Source: SIG440 sp045646865 (GTDB lineage Bacteria; Bacillota; Clostridia; Monoglobales; Monoglobaceae). Taken from it: DNA of 64,000 bases. The stretch covers positions 1-64,000 of the forward strand of contig JAZRLM010000018.1 of NCBI GenBank assembly GCA_045646865.1, given 5' to 3'. Shown one piece after another: positions 1 through 7,832 of this stretch. The notes under the pieces were generated by a model. It saw nothing but the letters and a program-made list of their open reading frames with translations, did no database searches and was not told where the DNA came from. Each line of letters opens with the position of its first letter. The stretch's first letter is position 1. The translations under genes and the position numbers were made by a program.

Positions 1-99
1 TTTACTTATATAAATGGTTTTTACAATTCTGTCAGACCTCACTCACACAACAATGGTCTTACTCCTAACCAAAAGGAGGCGTTGCTTATGTCTGTATAA
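1..99 (+). CDS. IS3-family transposase, C-terminal end only
   Basis: The frame is open from the window edge to TAA at 97-99 and gives 32 residues. They include YINGFYNSVRPH and NGLTPNQ, the usual last segment of IS3/IS150-type DDE transposases (a YNxxRPH stretch followed by LTPxQ). The rest of the gene lies outside the window, so intactness cannot be judged. The coding end is followed by a probable element terminus and then by an interrupted oxidase gene on the other strand, which supports a real insertion. The IS3 family is known from this motif; the exact subgroup is not determined. Confidence 0.75.
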   Translation, partial: FTYINGFYNSVRPHSHNNGLTPNQKEALLMSV

Positions 100-132
100 T
101 TTTTTCTCTTTTTACTGTCTACTTTATTGACA
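1..132 (+). mobile_element. Right end of an IS3-type insertion sequence
   Basis: After the transposase stop at 99 a short A/T-rich tail leads to TGTCTACTTTATTGACA at 116-132. This has the look of an IS3-family terminal inverted repeat, ending in CA. The oxidase reading frame on the minus strand becomes family-like from 133 onward and has nonsense residues inside 39-132, so the junction is placed at about 132. The left end and any target duplication are outside the window. Confidence 0.55.
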
Positions 133-467
133 TTGATCCAAATCCTGTTCATTCTCTTGGTATCGAGCACGATACCGCCGCACACAGGGATTGCACCGCC
201 CTGTGTGCCCCCGCCTGCACCCCAGGTGGTTACGGGAATTTTATAATAATTGGCAATTTTAAGAACTGCAGAAACCTCTTTTGCATCCTTGGGTGCTACA
301 ATAAAGTCGCCCTCAGGCATACGAAGCCCTCTGTCCGCCCACATTCTGGAGAGCCAAAAATAGTCAACACTGTGAGTTAGCTTATCGATTGTTCTTGTGG
401 AACAATTTTCTCTGCCGACTGCATCCTCAAGTTCAGTTGCAATCACATCAAATAAAAAGTCTGTCAT
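133..467 (-). pseudogene. FAD-linked oxidase (GlcD/D-lactate dehydrogenase type), truncated by the IS
   Basis: The start is ATG at 467-465, preceded by AGGAAAGGAAAAG, rather than the longer upstream frame reaching 596, which has no good ribosome site and reads as low-complexity sequence. The 112 genuine residues match the N-terminal FAD-binding (PCMH-type) domain: a FIVAPKDAKEVSAVLKIA stretch and the nucleotide loop TTWGAGGGTQGGA, then GGIVLDTKRMNRI. Family members are about 450-480 residues, so roughly three quarters of the gene is missing. The frame continues to 39 through IS sequence only. The product would normally oxidise a 2-hydroxy acid such as lactate or glycolate. It is non-functional here, interrupted by the IS at about 132. 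Confidence 0.7.
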
Positions 468-614
468 TTTTCTTTTCCTTTCCTGTTTACTATCCCATGT
501 AAAATGATACCTTTTCGAAAAATTTAGAAATATTTTCATTTTTTCGGATATTTTTTTACTCATTATATCATATTGTGAAAATTTTTTCAATACCAAAATG
601 AAAATTTTTTTAAA

Positions 615-643
615 TTGACTTTTATTTATTATTCTTGTATAAT
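615..643 (+). promoter_or_regulatory. Sigma-A promoter of the RpiR gene
   Basis: TTGACT at 615-620 and TATAAT at 638-643 are separated by exactly 17 bp. The site lies 98 bp upstream of the RpiR-type start codon at 741 and faces it. Only the match to consensus is seen; the transcription start is inferred at about 650. Confidence 0.65.
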
Positions 644-740
644 AATATATGGAAAATATTTTTATTTTAACATAGTGAACGCGAGAATTTGTAACTTTAA
701 TTGAAGTTCGGATTAATCGGTTCCGTCCAAGAGGTACAAA

Positions 741-1577
741 ATGGATAAAATTTCTCTCAAAATAAAATTACTATACAACGGCATGGGCAAAGCAGAAAAA
801 CGAATTGCCGACTGGATATTTGAAAACCCAAAGAAAATCATATCATTATCAATAATAGAGCTCGCAGAAAAGTGCAAATGCGGAGAAGCAACAATCGTTA
901 GATTTGCAAAAAGGCTCGGGCTCAATGGCTTTCAGGAATTAAAGTTTTCCCTTGCATCCGAAAATGGCGGCTCCCCTGCAAGCACTCACATAACAGCAGC
1001 AGATTCCGCCTTTGAGATTTATGAAAAGGTATGTAACGACATCTATCTTTCTCTTGAAAAGACCAAAAACTCTTTAAAAGAAGATGCGCTTAAAGAAGCT
1101 GCGGAGAAAATTTGCAGAGCTGACAGAATAGTAATATTCGGTCTCGGAAACTCCTCTTCTATCGCAATCGACGCAAGTCACAAATTTATGCGTTCAGGGC
1201 TAAATGCCATGGCTTATACCGACAATCACATGCAGGTTATTGCCGCATCGCATCTTACGGAAAACGATATCGCTATAGGCATATCACACTCGGGCTCATC
1301 CAAGGATATTGTTGAAGCTCTTAAGATTGCAAAAGAACACAACGCCTTAACAATTGCAATAACAAATAGCGGAAAGTCGCCTATTTTAAAGCGAAGTGAT
1401 ATTGTACTTGCAACCTCGTCTGAAGAAACAGAATACAACATACTGGCACTTAATTCAAGAATTGCTCAACTTGCCATAATTGACACTCTTTATTTCTATA
1501 TTGTATACAATCGTTCGGATGATGCACTTCAATCAATCACACAAACCGAACAATCTCTTCTTACAAAAAAATACTGA
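741..1577 (+). CDS. RpiR/MurR-family transcriptional regulator
   Basis: This 278-residue protein has an N-terminal helix-turn-helix of RpiR type (about residues 1-77, with EKRIADWIFENP and LAEKCKCGEATIVRFAKRLG). A C-terminal SIS sugar-phosphate-binding domain follows (about 110-255, with IVIFGLGNSSSIA and IGISHSGSSKDIVEA). Length and order are typical. Such proteins sense a phosphosugar and control nearby sugar catabolic genes. The start ATG at 741 has an AAGAGGT-like site. The gene stands alone, between a broken oxidase and a broken SDR gene on the opposite strand, so its original target may be lost. It could also act on the GH2 operon 1.4 kb downstream; that is only a guess. Confidence 0.9.
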   Translation: MDKISLKIKLLYNGMGKAEKRIADWIFENPKKIISLSIIELAEKCKCGEATIVRFAKRLGLNGFQELKFSLASENGGSPASTHITAADSAFEIYEKVCNDIYLSLEKTKNSLKEDALKEAAEKICRADRIVIFGLGNSSSIAIDASHKFMRSGLNAMAYTDNHMQVIAASHLTENDIAIGISHSGSSKDIVEALKIAKEHNALTIAITNSGKSPILKRSDIVLATSSEETEYNILALNSRIAQLAIIDTLYFYIVYNRSDDALQSITQTEQSLLTKKY

Positions 1578-1597
1578 TATAATGTAAAGACAAGCCA

Positions 1598-1850
1598 TCA
1601 AGTTCTAATGTCCATACCGCCCTCAAGGGCTAGTGTTTCTCCGTTCATATATTTAAAATCGGGAGAGGCAACTTTTAACGCAAACTCTACCAATTTTAAG
1701 TTCAGAATCTCCAAAACAACCTGCCGGGGGGAGTTTTTACATTTGGCTTAAATGCATCAGGATACGAACACTGTCCGTAATTACCAAAAAGATCTGCCCC
1801 TGCTGCAAAGTTTATGACACTACTACTGTGTCATCATTCCCTCTTTCTTT
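1598..1850 (-). pseudogene. Relic of a short-chain dehydrogenase/reductase C-terminus
   Basis: The minus strand encodes an SDR-like tail ending KYMNGETLALEGGMDIRT with TGA at 1600-1598, matching the family pattern of a (Y/F)xTGxxLxVDGG ending. Further upstream, PPGR/GCFGDSELKLVEFAL resembles the usual PxGRFGxPEE segment but is split between two frames near 1722-1731. The stretch before it (NFAAGADLFGNYGQC) is open only until tandem stop codons near 1826-1831. No start codon or Rossmann region is found. Beyond 1850 the minus strand also encodes a short open piece (LSTDELKAYLSTVAKSG) that I do not recognise. The region 1578-1984 therefore holds only decayed coding sequence. Confidence 0.55.
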
Positions 1851-1984
1851 GGTCCTGATTTTGCAACTGTTGAAAGATATGCCTTTAACTCATCCGTACT
1901 TAATCCATTGCTTGGATTAAATTCATCTGAATTACAATATAGAAAATATGCTTAATGTATTAAAATAATCTGAAATCATCTCGG

Positions 1985-2785
1985 TTATTTCCGGAATGAT
2001 TTTGCGTATTCATATGGTGACATCATACAATTCTTTTTAAAAATAGTACCAAAATTTGATAGTGAAGTGAATCCTGATAAAAAGCAGGCATCTGTCACTG
2101 AAAATCCGTTTGCCAGAAGAGTGCGGGCATATCCGATACGTAATTTTCTCAAAAAAGATGTGTAGGTTTCTCCTGTAAGATTTTTAAATAACTCGCTGAA
2201 ATATGCAGGATGGTATCCCGCTTCTGTTGCAATCATCTGCAATGTAATTTTTTCTTTAAAATGCATCTCCATATAAACTATGGCTTTTTTAATTCCCTGG
2301 TAATGACCATTATGAATAGCAGATATATTTCGGTTTGTATTCTTTCGAAAAAGACAACTTAATATATAGTGTAAAAGTTCTCGTTCACAATCTCCGTTTG
2401 CACTGCATTCGTGCTTTAAAAGCATAGCAGCATTTTTTAGTCTTTCAATTTCATCATTTGGCAGCGCATATCCTTTTTCAGTTTGTGCAAATACAAGCGT
2501 TGTAAGAAGTTTTTCATCAATAAGTTCTTCGTCAAAGGAAATATTAATTAACCGTGTTGTTTCATCGACTTTGATATAATGAAAGTCTGTAGTTGTAAGA
2601 AGAAATACATTATTATGTAAAATATCATATTCCTTATCATTGATTACATATTTTCCTAAACCTGACAAAATGATTTCTAGTTCAAAATAGCTATGCCAAT
2701 GTAATGGAGCATCAGATGTTACTATATGTTCTTTCACAATCAAATGCTTGCCATCATCTATTTTTAGTCTTTCATGATTTTTCAC
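1985..2785 (-). CDS. AraC-family regulator with cupin domain
   Basis: This 266-residue protein starts at GTG 2785-2783, with AAAGGG upstream. Its N-terminal cupin-type sugar-sensing domain has the HWHSYFELEIILSG signature. Two AraC-type helix-turn-helix motifs lie at about residues 165-260, including GYHPAYFSELFKNLTG and DACFLSGFTSLSNFGTIFKK. It is divergent from the GH2-ROK-FSA-SIS operon (161 bp to the GH2 start), so it is most likely that operon's activator. The shared intergenic region holds a 16-bp palindrome and a clear promoter. The protein is of normal family length. The inducer is unknown; a beta-mannoside or its monosaccharide is a reasonable guess from the neighbour. Confidence 0.9.
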   Translation of the reverse strand: MKNHERLKIDDGKHLIVKEHIVTSDAPLHWHSYFELEIILSGLGKYVINDKEYDILHNNVFLLTTTDFHYIKVDETTRLINISFDEELIDEKLLTTLVFAQTEKGYALPNDEIERLKNAAMLLKHECSANGDCERELLHYILSCLFRKNTNRNISAIHNGHYQGIKKAIVYMEMHFKEKITLQMIATEAGYHPAYFSELFKNLTGETYTSFLRKLRIGYARTLLANGFSVTDACFLSGFTSLSNFGTIFKKNCMMSPYEYAKSFRK

Positions 2786-2841
2786 GTGTCACACACCCTT
2801 TCTTTTCATAGAACTCGGCTATATTATACACAAGATTTTTG

Positions 2842-2857
2842 TATTTGTAAACAAATA
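2842..2857. promoter_or_regulatory. 16-bp palindrome between AraC and GH2 genes
   Basis: TATTTGTAAACAAATA is a dyad of TATTTGT and ACAAATA around a 2-bp centre. It lies 37 bp upstream of the -35 element of the GH2 promoter, where an operator is expected. Whether the AraC protein binds it is inference; AraC sites are often direct repeats rather than dyads. Confidence 0.4.
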
Positions 2858-2893
2858 TCCAAAAAAACCGTGTGTTTTTCTGTGCTTTATATA

Positions 2894-2922
2894 TTGTTTA
2901 AAACGTATCAAAATTTTATACT
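2894..2922 (+). promoter_or_regulatory. Promoter of the GH2-ROK-FSA-SIS operon
   Basis: TTGTTT (2894-2899) and TATACT (2917-2922) are spaced by 17 bp. The ribosome site AGGAGG at 2932-2937 begins only about 10 bp after the -10 box, so the leader would be very short. The weak -35 fits an activator-dependent promoter, which suits the divergent AraC gene. Confidence 0.55.
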
Positions 2923-2945
2923 GAAGAAAATAGGAGGTGTATCTT

Positions 2946-5171
2946 GTGAAAACAATATCTTTAAACGGAATATGGAAGCTTACCGGAAAACAGCACGGCT
3001 GCGAAGTTGATAAATCACTGTTAATCACAGCAGAAGTTCCAGGATGCGCACAACTTGATCTTTCTAAACAGGGATATTTGCCAAAAGATTTGTATATGGG
3101 TGAAAACATTCTTGCTGCCGAGAAATATGAAACCTATGAGTGGTGGTATGAACGCAGTTTTTCGTTTTCTGATGAAAAGAAAAATGTTTTTCTGGTTTTT
3201 GAAGGTGTTGACTGCATTGCAGAATATTTTTTGAATGGTGTAAAAATCGGTGAAAGTGATAATATGTTTATTCGTCACGAATTTAAGGTTGATAACCTTA
3301 TTAAAGACGGAGAAAATATTTTAACAGTGCACATTAAATCTGCTGTTCTTGAGGCGGATAATATGGACTATACCGTAAAAATGCTGACAAATTCAAAAAA
3401 CATTGAGGCAAGGCATATCAGGAAGGCTCCACACTGCTACGGCTGGGATATAATGCCAAGGCTTGTAACGGCAGGTATTTGGCGTGATGTCAAAATTGAA
3501 ATACGGGACAGCCTTTATTTTTCACAAACTTTCTTTTATGCAAAATCCGATGATTGTTATTTTTATTATGTTCTCGAATTTGAACGCAAAAACTTTAAGG
3601 ATATCGAAATTGAACTTGCCGGTTCTTGCGGAGAAGACAGCTTCTTTTACAAAAGAATTCCGTGCAACAAAAAAGCCGGGGAGATTTATTTTCATATAGA
3701 CAATGTAAAAAAGTGGTTCCCATACGGTTACGGAGAGCCCAATGTATATGACGGCACTGCTAAGATTTACAGCGAAGGAAATCTTGTACATCAGGAAAAT
3801 ATCAGCTTTGGAGTAAGAAGTGTTAACCTCGAAAGGAGTGATCCGTCAGGAACTAATAAAGGCCAATTTCGTATTCTTATAAATGAAGTTGAAATATTAT
3901 GCAAAGGCAGTAACTGGGTTCCACTTGATGCCATGCATTGCCGTGACGCCGAGCGTTATAATACTGCTCTTGGTTTTGCAAAAGATATAGGCTGCAATAT
4001 TTTACGTTGCTGGGGCGGGAATGTGTATGAAGACCATCCATTCTTTGACTTCTGTGACAGAAACGGTATAATGGTATGGCAAGATTTTGCTATGGCATGT
4101 GCCGCTTATCCGGAAGATGAAACTTTTAAAAAGAAAATAGAAATTGAGGCAACTTCTGTCATAAGAAAACTACGCAATCATCCATCACTAATCATCTGGG
4201 CGGGTGATAATGAGGTTGATTCCTGCACACCGTGGTTTAACCCTGATAATAACACAATAACACGAAATGTATTATCTAAATGTGTAGAATTAAACGATAT
4301 CGGTCGTCCATACATACCAAGTTCTCCTTACATAACAGAGGAAATGTATCGAAAAGGTGAAAGATCACAGGTTATTGGTTCAAAACTTGTGGAAGATCAT
4401 CTATGGGGACCGCGTGATTATTTCAAAGGCGATTTTTACAAAAATAATGTCGCCCGTTTTGTAAGCGAAACAGGCTATCACGGTTGTCCTGATATAGGGT
4501 CCATTAAAAAATTCATTACCCCTGACAACATATGGCCATACACCAACAATTCCGAATGGACATTGCATTCAAGCGACCAAAACGGCAACGACAGCAGAGT
4601 TATGCTTATGGAAAAACAAGTTCTCCAGTTATTTGGCGAAGTTCCCCAGTGTCCTGAAGAATATGTCCTTGCATCGCAAATTTCTCAGGCCGAGGCAAAA
4701 AAATATTTTATTGAGCGAATCCGAGTAGGCCGCCATGAAAAGACAGGTATAATATGGTGGAATCTTCTTGACGGCTGGCCCCAGATGTCTGATGCGGTGG
4801 TTGACTATTATTTCACTAAAAAGCTGGCTTATTCCTATATTAAACGTTCACAGGCACCATTTGCTATATGTGCTGACGAAATCAAAGACTGGAATCTGAA
4901 CTTATATGCCTGCAACGATACATTACAGGTAAAAAACGGTCACTTAATTGTCAGGGAAGCATTAAGCGACAAAATCGTTTGCGAACACGACTTCACCGTT
5001 CAAAAAAACACTAGTACCGTGATTGCAAGTATTCCGACATATTATTCTGAACAAAAAATACTTATTTTTGAATGGGAAGCAGATGGCGAGTGTGGATTTA
5101 ACCACTACCTTTGTGGGCATCCTCCAATTTCTCTGTCAATGTATAAAAATTTCTTGCAAAGATATAATTAG
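2946..5171 (+). CDS. GH2 beta-mannosidase-like glycoside hydrolase
   Basis: I take GTG at 2946 as start because AGGAGG (2932-2937) sits 8 bp before it; the GTG at 2937 overlaps that site. The product has 741 residues and no signal peptide, so it is cytoplasmic. The order is that of GH2: jelly-roll sugar-binding domain (SLNGIWKLTG, then YEWWYERSF), Ig-like domain, TIM barrel. NILRCWGGNVYEDHPFFDFCDRNG-type sequence (about residues 352-375) is typical of beta-mannosidases. The acid/base Glu is expected in IIWAGDNEVD and the nucleophile Glu in RFVSETGYHG. It would release terminal beta-mannose, or a related sugar, from imported oligosaccharides. It ends in TAG, 12 bp before the ROK gene. Substrate is inferred from family resemblance only. 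Confidence 0.85.
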   Translation: MKTISLNGIWKLTGKQHGCEVDKSLLITAEVPGCAQLDLSKQGYLPKDLYMGENILAAEKYETYEWWYERSFSFSDEKKNVFLVFEGVDCIAEYFLNGVKIGESDNMFIRHEFKVDNLIKDGENILTVHIKSAVLEADNMDYTVKMLTNSKNIEARHIRKAPHCYGWDIMPRLVTAGIWRDVKIEIRDSLYFSQTFFYAKSDDCYFYYVLEFERKNFKDIEIELAGSCGEDSFFYKRIPCNKKAGEIYFHIDNVKKWFPYGYGEPNVYDGTAKIYSEGNLVHQENISFGVRSVNLERSDPSGTNKGQFRILINEVEILCKGSNWVPLDAMHCRDAERYNTALGFAKDIGCNILRCWGGNVYEDHPFFDFCDRNGIMVWQDFAMACAAYPEDETFKKKIEIEATSVIRKLRNHPSLIIWAGDNEVDSCTPWFNPDNNTITRNVLSKCVELNDIGRPYIPSSPYITEEMYRKGERSQVIGSKLVEDHLWGPRDYFKGDFYKNNVARFVSETGYHGCPDIGSIKKFITPDNIWPYTNNSEWTLHSSDQNGNDSRVMLMEKQVLQLFGEVPQCPEEYVLASQISQAEAKKYFIERIRVGRHEKTGIIWWNLLDGWPQMSDAVVDYYFTKKLAYSYIKRSQAPFAICADEIKDWNLNLYACNDTLQVKNGHLIVREALSDKIVCEHDFTVQKNTSTVIASIPTYYSEQKILIFEWEADGECGFNHYLCGHPPISLSMYKNFLQRYN

Positions 5172-5183
5172 GGAGAGTAACTT

Positions 5184-6143
5184 ATGTATATACTTGGATT
5201 TGATATTGGCGGAACTAAATGTGCCGTAGTTACTGCAAAATGGGATGGGCAAAACATTCAGCTGCTGAATAAGGAAAAAGTTGCCACCAATCACCATATA
5301 ACACCTGATGATATGATTGATAAATTAATCCGAATGTCGGACAGCATACTTGACAAGAACCCCGATGCAATTGGCATCTCATGTGGCGGGCCGCTGGATT
5401 CAGAAAAAGGAATCATTTTAAATCCGCCCAATTTGCCAAAATGGGTTAACGTGAATATTGTTGCAAAGATAAAAGAGCATTACGGAGCGCCAACATATCT
5501 CCAGAACGACGCAAATGCCTGTACTGTTGCCGAGTGGAAATTCGGTAATGGCAGAGGATTTAAAAACATAATTTTTCTTACATTCGGAACAGGACTTGGT
5601 GCAGGGTTAATTCTTGATGGAAAACTATATAGAGGTGCTAATGATATGGCCGGTGAGGTAGGTCATATACGCCTTAGTGAGTTTGGTCCCGTGGGATATG
5701 GTAAAGCAGGCTCATTTGAAGGCTTTTGTTCAGGAAATGGTATTGCACAGCTTGGAAAAATGTATGCTCAGGAAAAACTCCAAATGGGGAAAAAAGTATC
5801 CTTTTGTACAGTCTTTTCAGATCTTGAAAGCATAACCGCAAAATCTATTGCAGAATGTGCATATAACGGAGAAAAGGATGCAATAAAGATATTTGAAACA
5901 TGTGGAACTATGCTTGGAAAAGGCCTTAGTGTTTTGATTGATATACTTAACCCTGAGAGAATTATTTTGGGAAGTATATTTCAAAGATGTGAATCGTTAA
6001 TAAGACCGAAAATGCAGGAGATATTGGAAAAAGAATGTCTGACATATGCACTTGATATATGCAAGGTTGTTCCGGCAAAATTGGGAGAAAATATCGGAGA
6101 TTATGCGGCATTGGCAGTTGCAGTTATGAATAAGGAGGTATAA
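5184..6143 (+). CDS. ROK-family sugar kinase without the zinc cysteines
   Basis: The product has 319 residues, normal for a ROK kinase. The ATP phosphate loop GFDIGGTKCAVV is at the start, the catalytic Asp is in YLQNDANACTVAEW, and the second glycine-rich loop is FGTGLGAGLILDG. The His of the usual metal site remains (GEVGHIRL). The segment that normally reads CxCGxxGCxE is GPVGYGKAGSFEGF instead, so three zinc cysteines are absent. It should phosphorylate a hexose at O-6, perhaps mannose released by the preceding GH2 enzyme (inference). It lies 12 bp after the GH2 gene and 3 bp before the aldolase gene, clearly in one operon. A GGGAG ribosome site precedes ATG 5184. Confidence 0.88.
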   Translation: MYILGFDIGGTKCAVVTAKWDGQNIQLLNKEKVATNHHITPDDMIDKLIRMSDSILDKNPDAIGISCGGPLDSEKGIILNPPNLPKWVNVNIVAKIKEHYGAPTYLQNDANACTVAEWKFGNGRGFKNIIFLTFGTGLGAGLILDGKLYRGANDMAGEVGHIRLSEFGPVGYGKAGSFEGFCSGNGIAQLGKMYAQEKLQMGKKVSFCTVFSDLESITAKSIAECAYNGEKDAIKIFETCGTMLGKGLSVLIDILNPERIILGSIFQRCESLIRPKMQEILEKECLTYALDICKVVPAKLGENIGDYAALAVAVMNKEV

Positions 6144-6146
6144 AGA

Positions 6147-6791
6147 ATGAGATTATTTATTGACACAGCAAATATAGATGAAATAAAAAAAGCAAATGAA
6201 ATGGGAGTAATATGTGGGGTTACGACTAACCCCTCTCTAATAGCAAAAGAGGGTAGAGATTTTAAAGAAGTTATAAAAGAAATAACAGAAATTATAGATG
6301 GTCCAATAAGTGCAGAAGTTATTAGTCTTGAATCTAATAAAATGATTGAGGAAGCCTTGGAACTTGTACAGATACACAAAAATATTGTAATAAAAGTCCC
6401 AATGACAGAAGAAGGCTTAAAAGCAGTAAAAGTGCTGTCTAAAAAAGGGATTAAAACTAATGTAACATTGATTTTTTCAGCAACACAGGCACTTTTAGCA
6501 GCTCGTGCCGGTGCAAGCTATGTAAGTCCGTTTATTGGAAGACTTGATGATATAGGTCAAAATGGAGTATCTTTGATAAGAGATATAGCAGAAATTTTTG
6601 ATGTACACGGTATAGAAACTGAAATAATTGCAGCAAGCATTAGAAATGGAATCCATGTTACAGATGCCGCATTAGCTGGATCCGATATTGCAACCGTTCC
6701 TTATAATGTAATTATGAATATGACGAAGCATCCTCTCACGGACAATGGCATTGCTAAGTTTGTGAAAGATTGGAAAGGAGAGGTATTATAA
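6147..6791 (+). CDS. FSA/TalC-type transaldolase (fructose-6-phosphate aldolase-like)
   Basis: The product has 214 residues, the length of the small TalC/FSA aldolases. It opens MRLFIDTANIDEIK and has GVTTNPSLIAKEG; the Schiff-base lysine is in IVIKVPMTEEGLKA, and SPFIGRLDD and the late TVPYNVI region are also typical. The enzyme either cleaves fructose 6-phosphate to dihydroxyacetone and glyceraldehyde 3-phosphate or acts as a transaldolase; sequence alone does not decide. AAGGAGGT precedes ATG 6147. Its stop codon overlaps the next start (TAATG), pointing to translational coupling with the SIS isomerase. Confidence 0.9.
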   Translation: MRLFIDTANIDEIKKANEMGVICGVTTNPSLIAKEGRDFKEVIKEITEIIDGPISAEVISLESNKMIEEALELVQIHKNIVIKVPMTEEGLKAVKVLSKKGIKTNVTLIFSATQALLAARAGASYVSPFIGRLDDIGQNGVSLIRDIAEIFDVHGIETEIIAASIRNGIHVTDAALAGSDIATVPYNVIMNMTKHPLTDNGIAKFVKDWKGEVL

Positions 6792-7384
6792 TGAATACTT
6801 TACTTGAAAGATATCCTTCTCTTAAGTGCTGCATACAAGATATAGATGTAGCTTTAAAACTTATGACAGATACATATAAAAATGGTGGCAAGGTGTTGGT
6901 TTGTGGAAATGGTGGAAGTGCTGCAGATAGTGAACATATTGTTGGCGAACTTATGAAGGGGTTTCTGCTTAAACGAAAAGTAGATGATGAGAGAATTCCT
7001 GAGGAATTAAGGGATAAGCTTCAGGGTGCGCTCCCTGCAATATCGCTACCGAGTCAAAGTGCAATACTTTCAGCATTTGCAAATGATGTTGACCCTGAAA
7101 TGATATATGCACAACTCGTATATGGTTATGGCAATAAAAATGATCTTTTGATATGTTTATCAACTTCGGGGAATTCTAAAAACGTTGTAAACGCTGCAAA
7201 GGTAGCTCGAGCAATTGGTGGAAAAATAATAGCTTTTACGGGAGCAGATGGAGGGGAACTGCGCAAGATAGCTGACATCTGCATCTGCGTACCCGAAACA
7301 GAGACATTTAAAATACAGGAACTGCATTTGCCTATTTATCACTATCTTTGTACCGAAATTGAAAACCTATTTTTTAATTTATAA
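6791..7384 (+). CDS. SIS-domain sugar-phosphate isomerase, GmhA-like
   Basis: I choose ATG 6791, which overlaps the aldolase stop and follows AAAGGAGAGG, over the upstream in-frame 6770. The 197-residue protein has the phosphosugar pocket CGNGGSAADSEHIVGEL, the second loop LSTSGNSKNVVNAA and IAFTGADGG. This is the pattern of phosphoheptose isomerase GmhA. An insertion around KVDDERIPEELRDKLQGAL is also seen in some GmhA homologues. Classical GmhA converts sedoheptulose 7-phosphate to heptose 7-phosphate for surface heptose. Here it is in a sugar catabolic operon with a kinase and an aldolase, so another ketose/aldose phosphate pair is plausible. Confidence 0.8.
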   Translation: MNTLLERYPSLKCCIQDIDVALKLMTDTYKNGGKVLVCGNGGSAADSEHIVGELMKGFLLKRKVDDERIPEELRDKLQGALPAISLPSQSAILSAFANDVDPEMIYAQLVYGYGNKNDLLICLSTSGNSKNVVNAAKVARAIGGKIIAFTGADGGELRKIADICICVPETETFKIQELHLPIYHYLCTEIENLFFNL

Positions 7385-7412
7385 CAATATAATTCATGCT
7401 ATAAAATTATGA

Positions 7413-7767
7413 ACGGGACTATCCCGTATTTTGTATAAAATCTATACAAAACCTCCAAGATGATATATAATAAAAATATCATTTTGGAGGTTTTTAATAT
7501 GCCAAGGTACAAATTAAATCCCGAAGAACAGGCAGCGGAAAAAGAAAAGAAAATTTGCGGAACATCATGAAGGGTCTTGATGTAAAAAGTTTTGACGACC
7601 TTAAAGATGTGTTCAAACTCATGGTGGGAGAAATGCTTGAAAATGGTCTTGAGGGCAAACTTGATGATGAACTCCGCTACACCAAGTATGACTACCGTAA
7701 CAAAGAAGGTGAAAACAGCGGTAACGGTTATTCTATTTACTTGATTGTATTGTCAATATCTATATAA
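7413..7767 (+). mobile_element. IS256-type element, 5' fragment
   Basis: A terminus-like sequence, GGGACTATCCCGTATTTTG, lies at about 7415-7433. ATG 7499, with GGAGG in front, opens a Mutator-type transposase: PRYKLNPEEQAAEKEK, then a frame change in the A-rich run at about 7540-7555. In the second frame, from 7555, comes MKGLDVKSFDDLKDVFKLMVGEMLENGLEG, followed by DDELRYTKYDYRNKEGENSGNGYS, a typical IS256-family N-terminus. Homology stops near 7735, about 75 codons in, where a full gene has about 400. It is a dead fragment. The region 7385-7832 otherwise contains nothing recognisable. Confidence 0.7.
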
Positions 7768-7832
7768 TTGGGTGCGATGGATTATCGATAATTTCATAAT
7801 TCATCTGCCAACCAAAAAAATCCTTTATATAT

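Noticed and set aside
39..132. C-terminal residues of the FAD oxidase frame
   Set aside because: These codons are read through the end of the IS element and its inverted repeat; they are not part of the oxidase.
7385..7832. Complete IS256 element
   Set aside because: Only about 75 transposase codons with a frame change are present, and no right-hand terminus was found.
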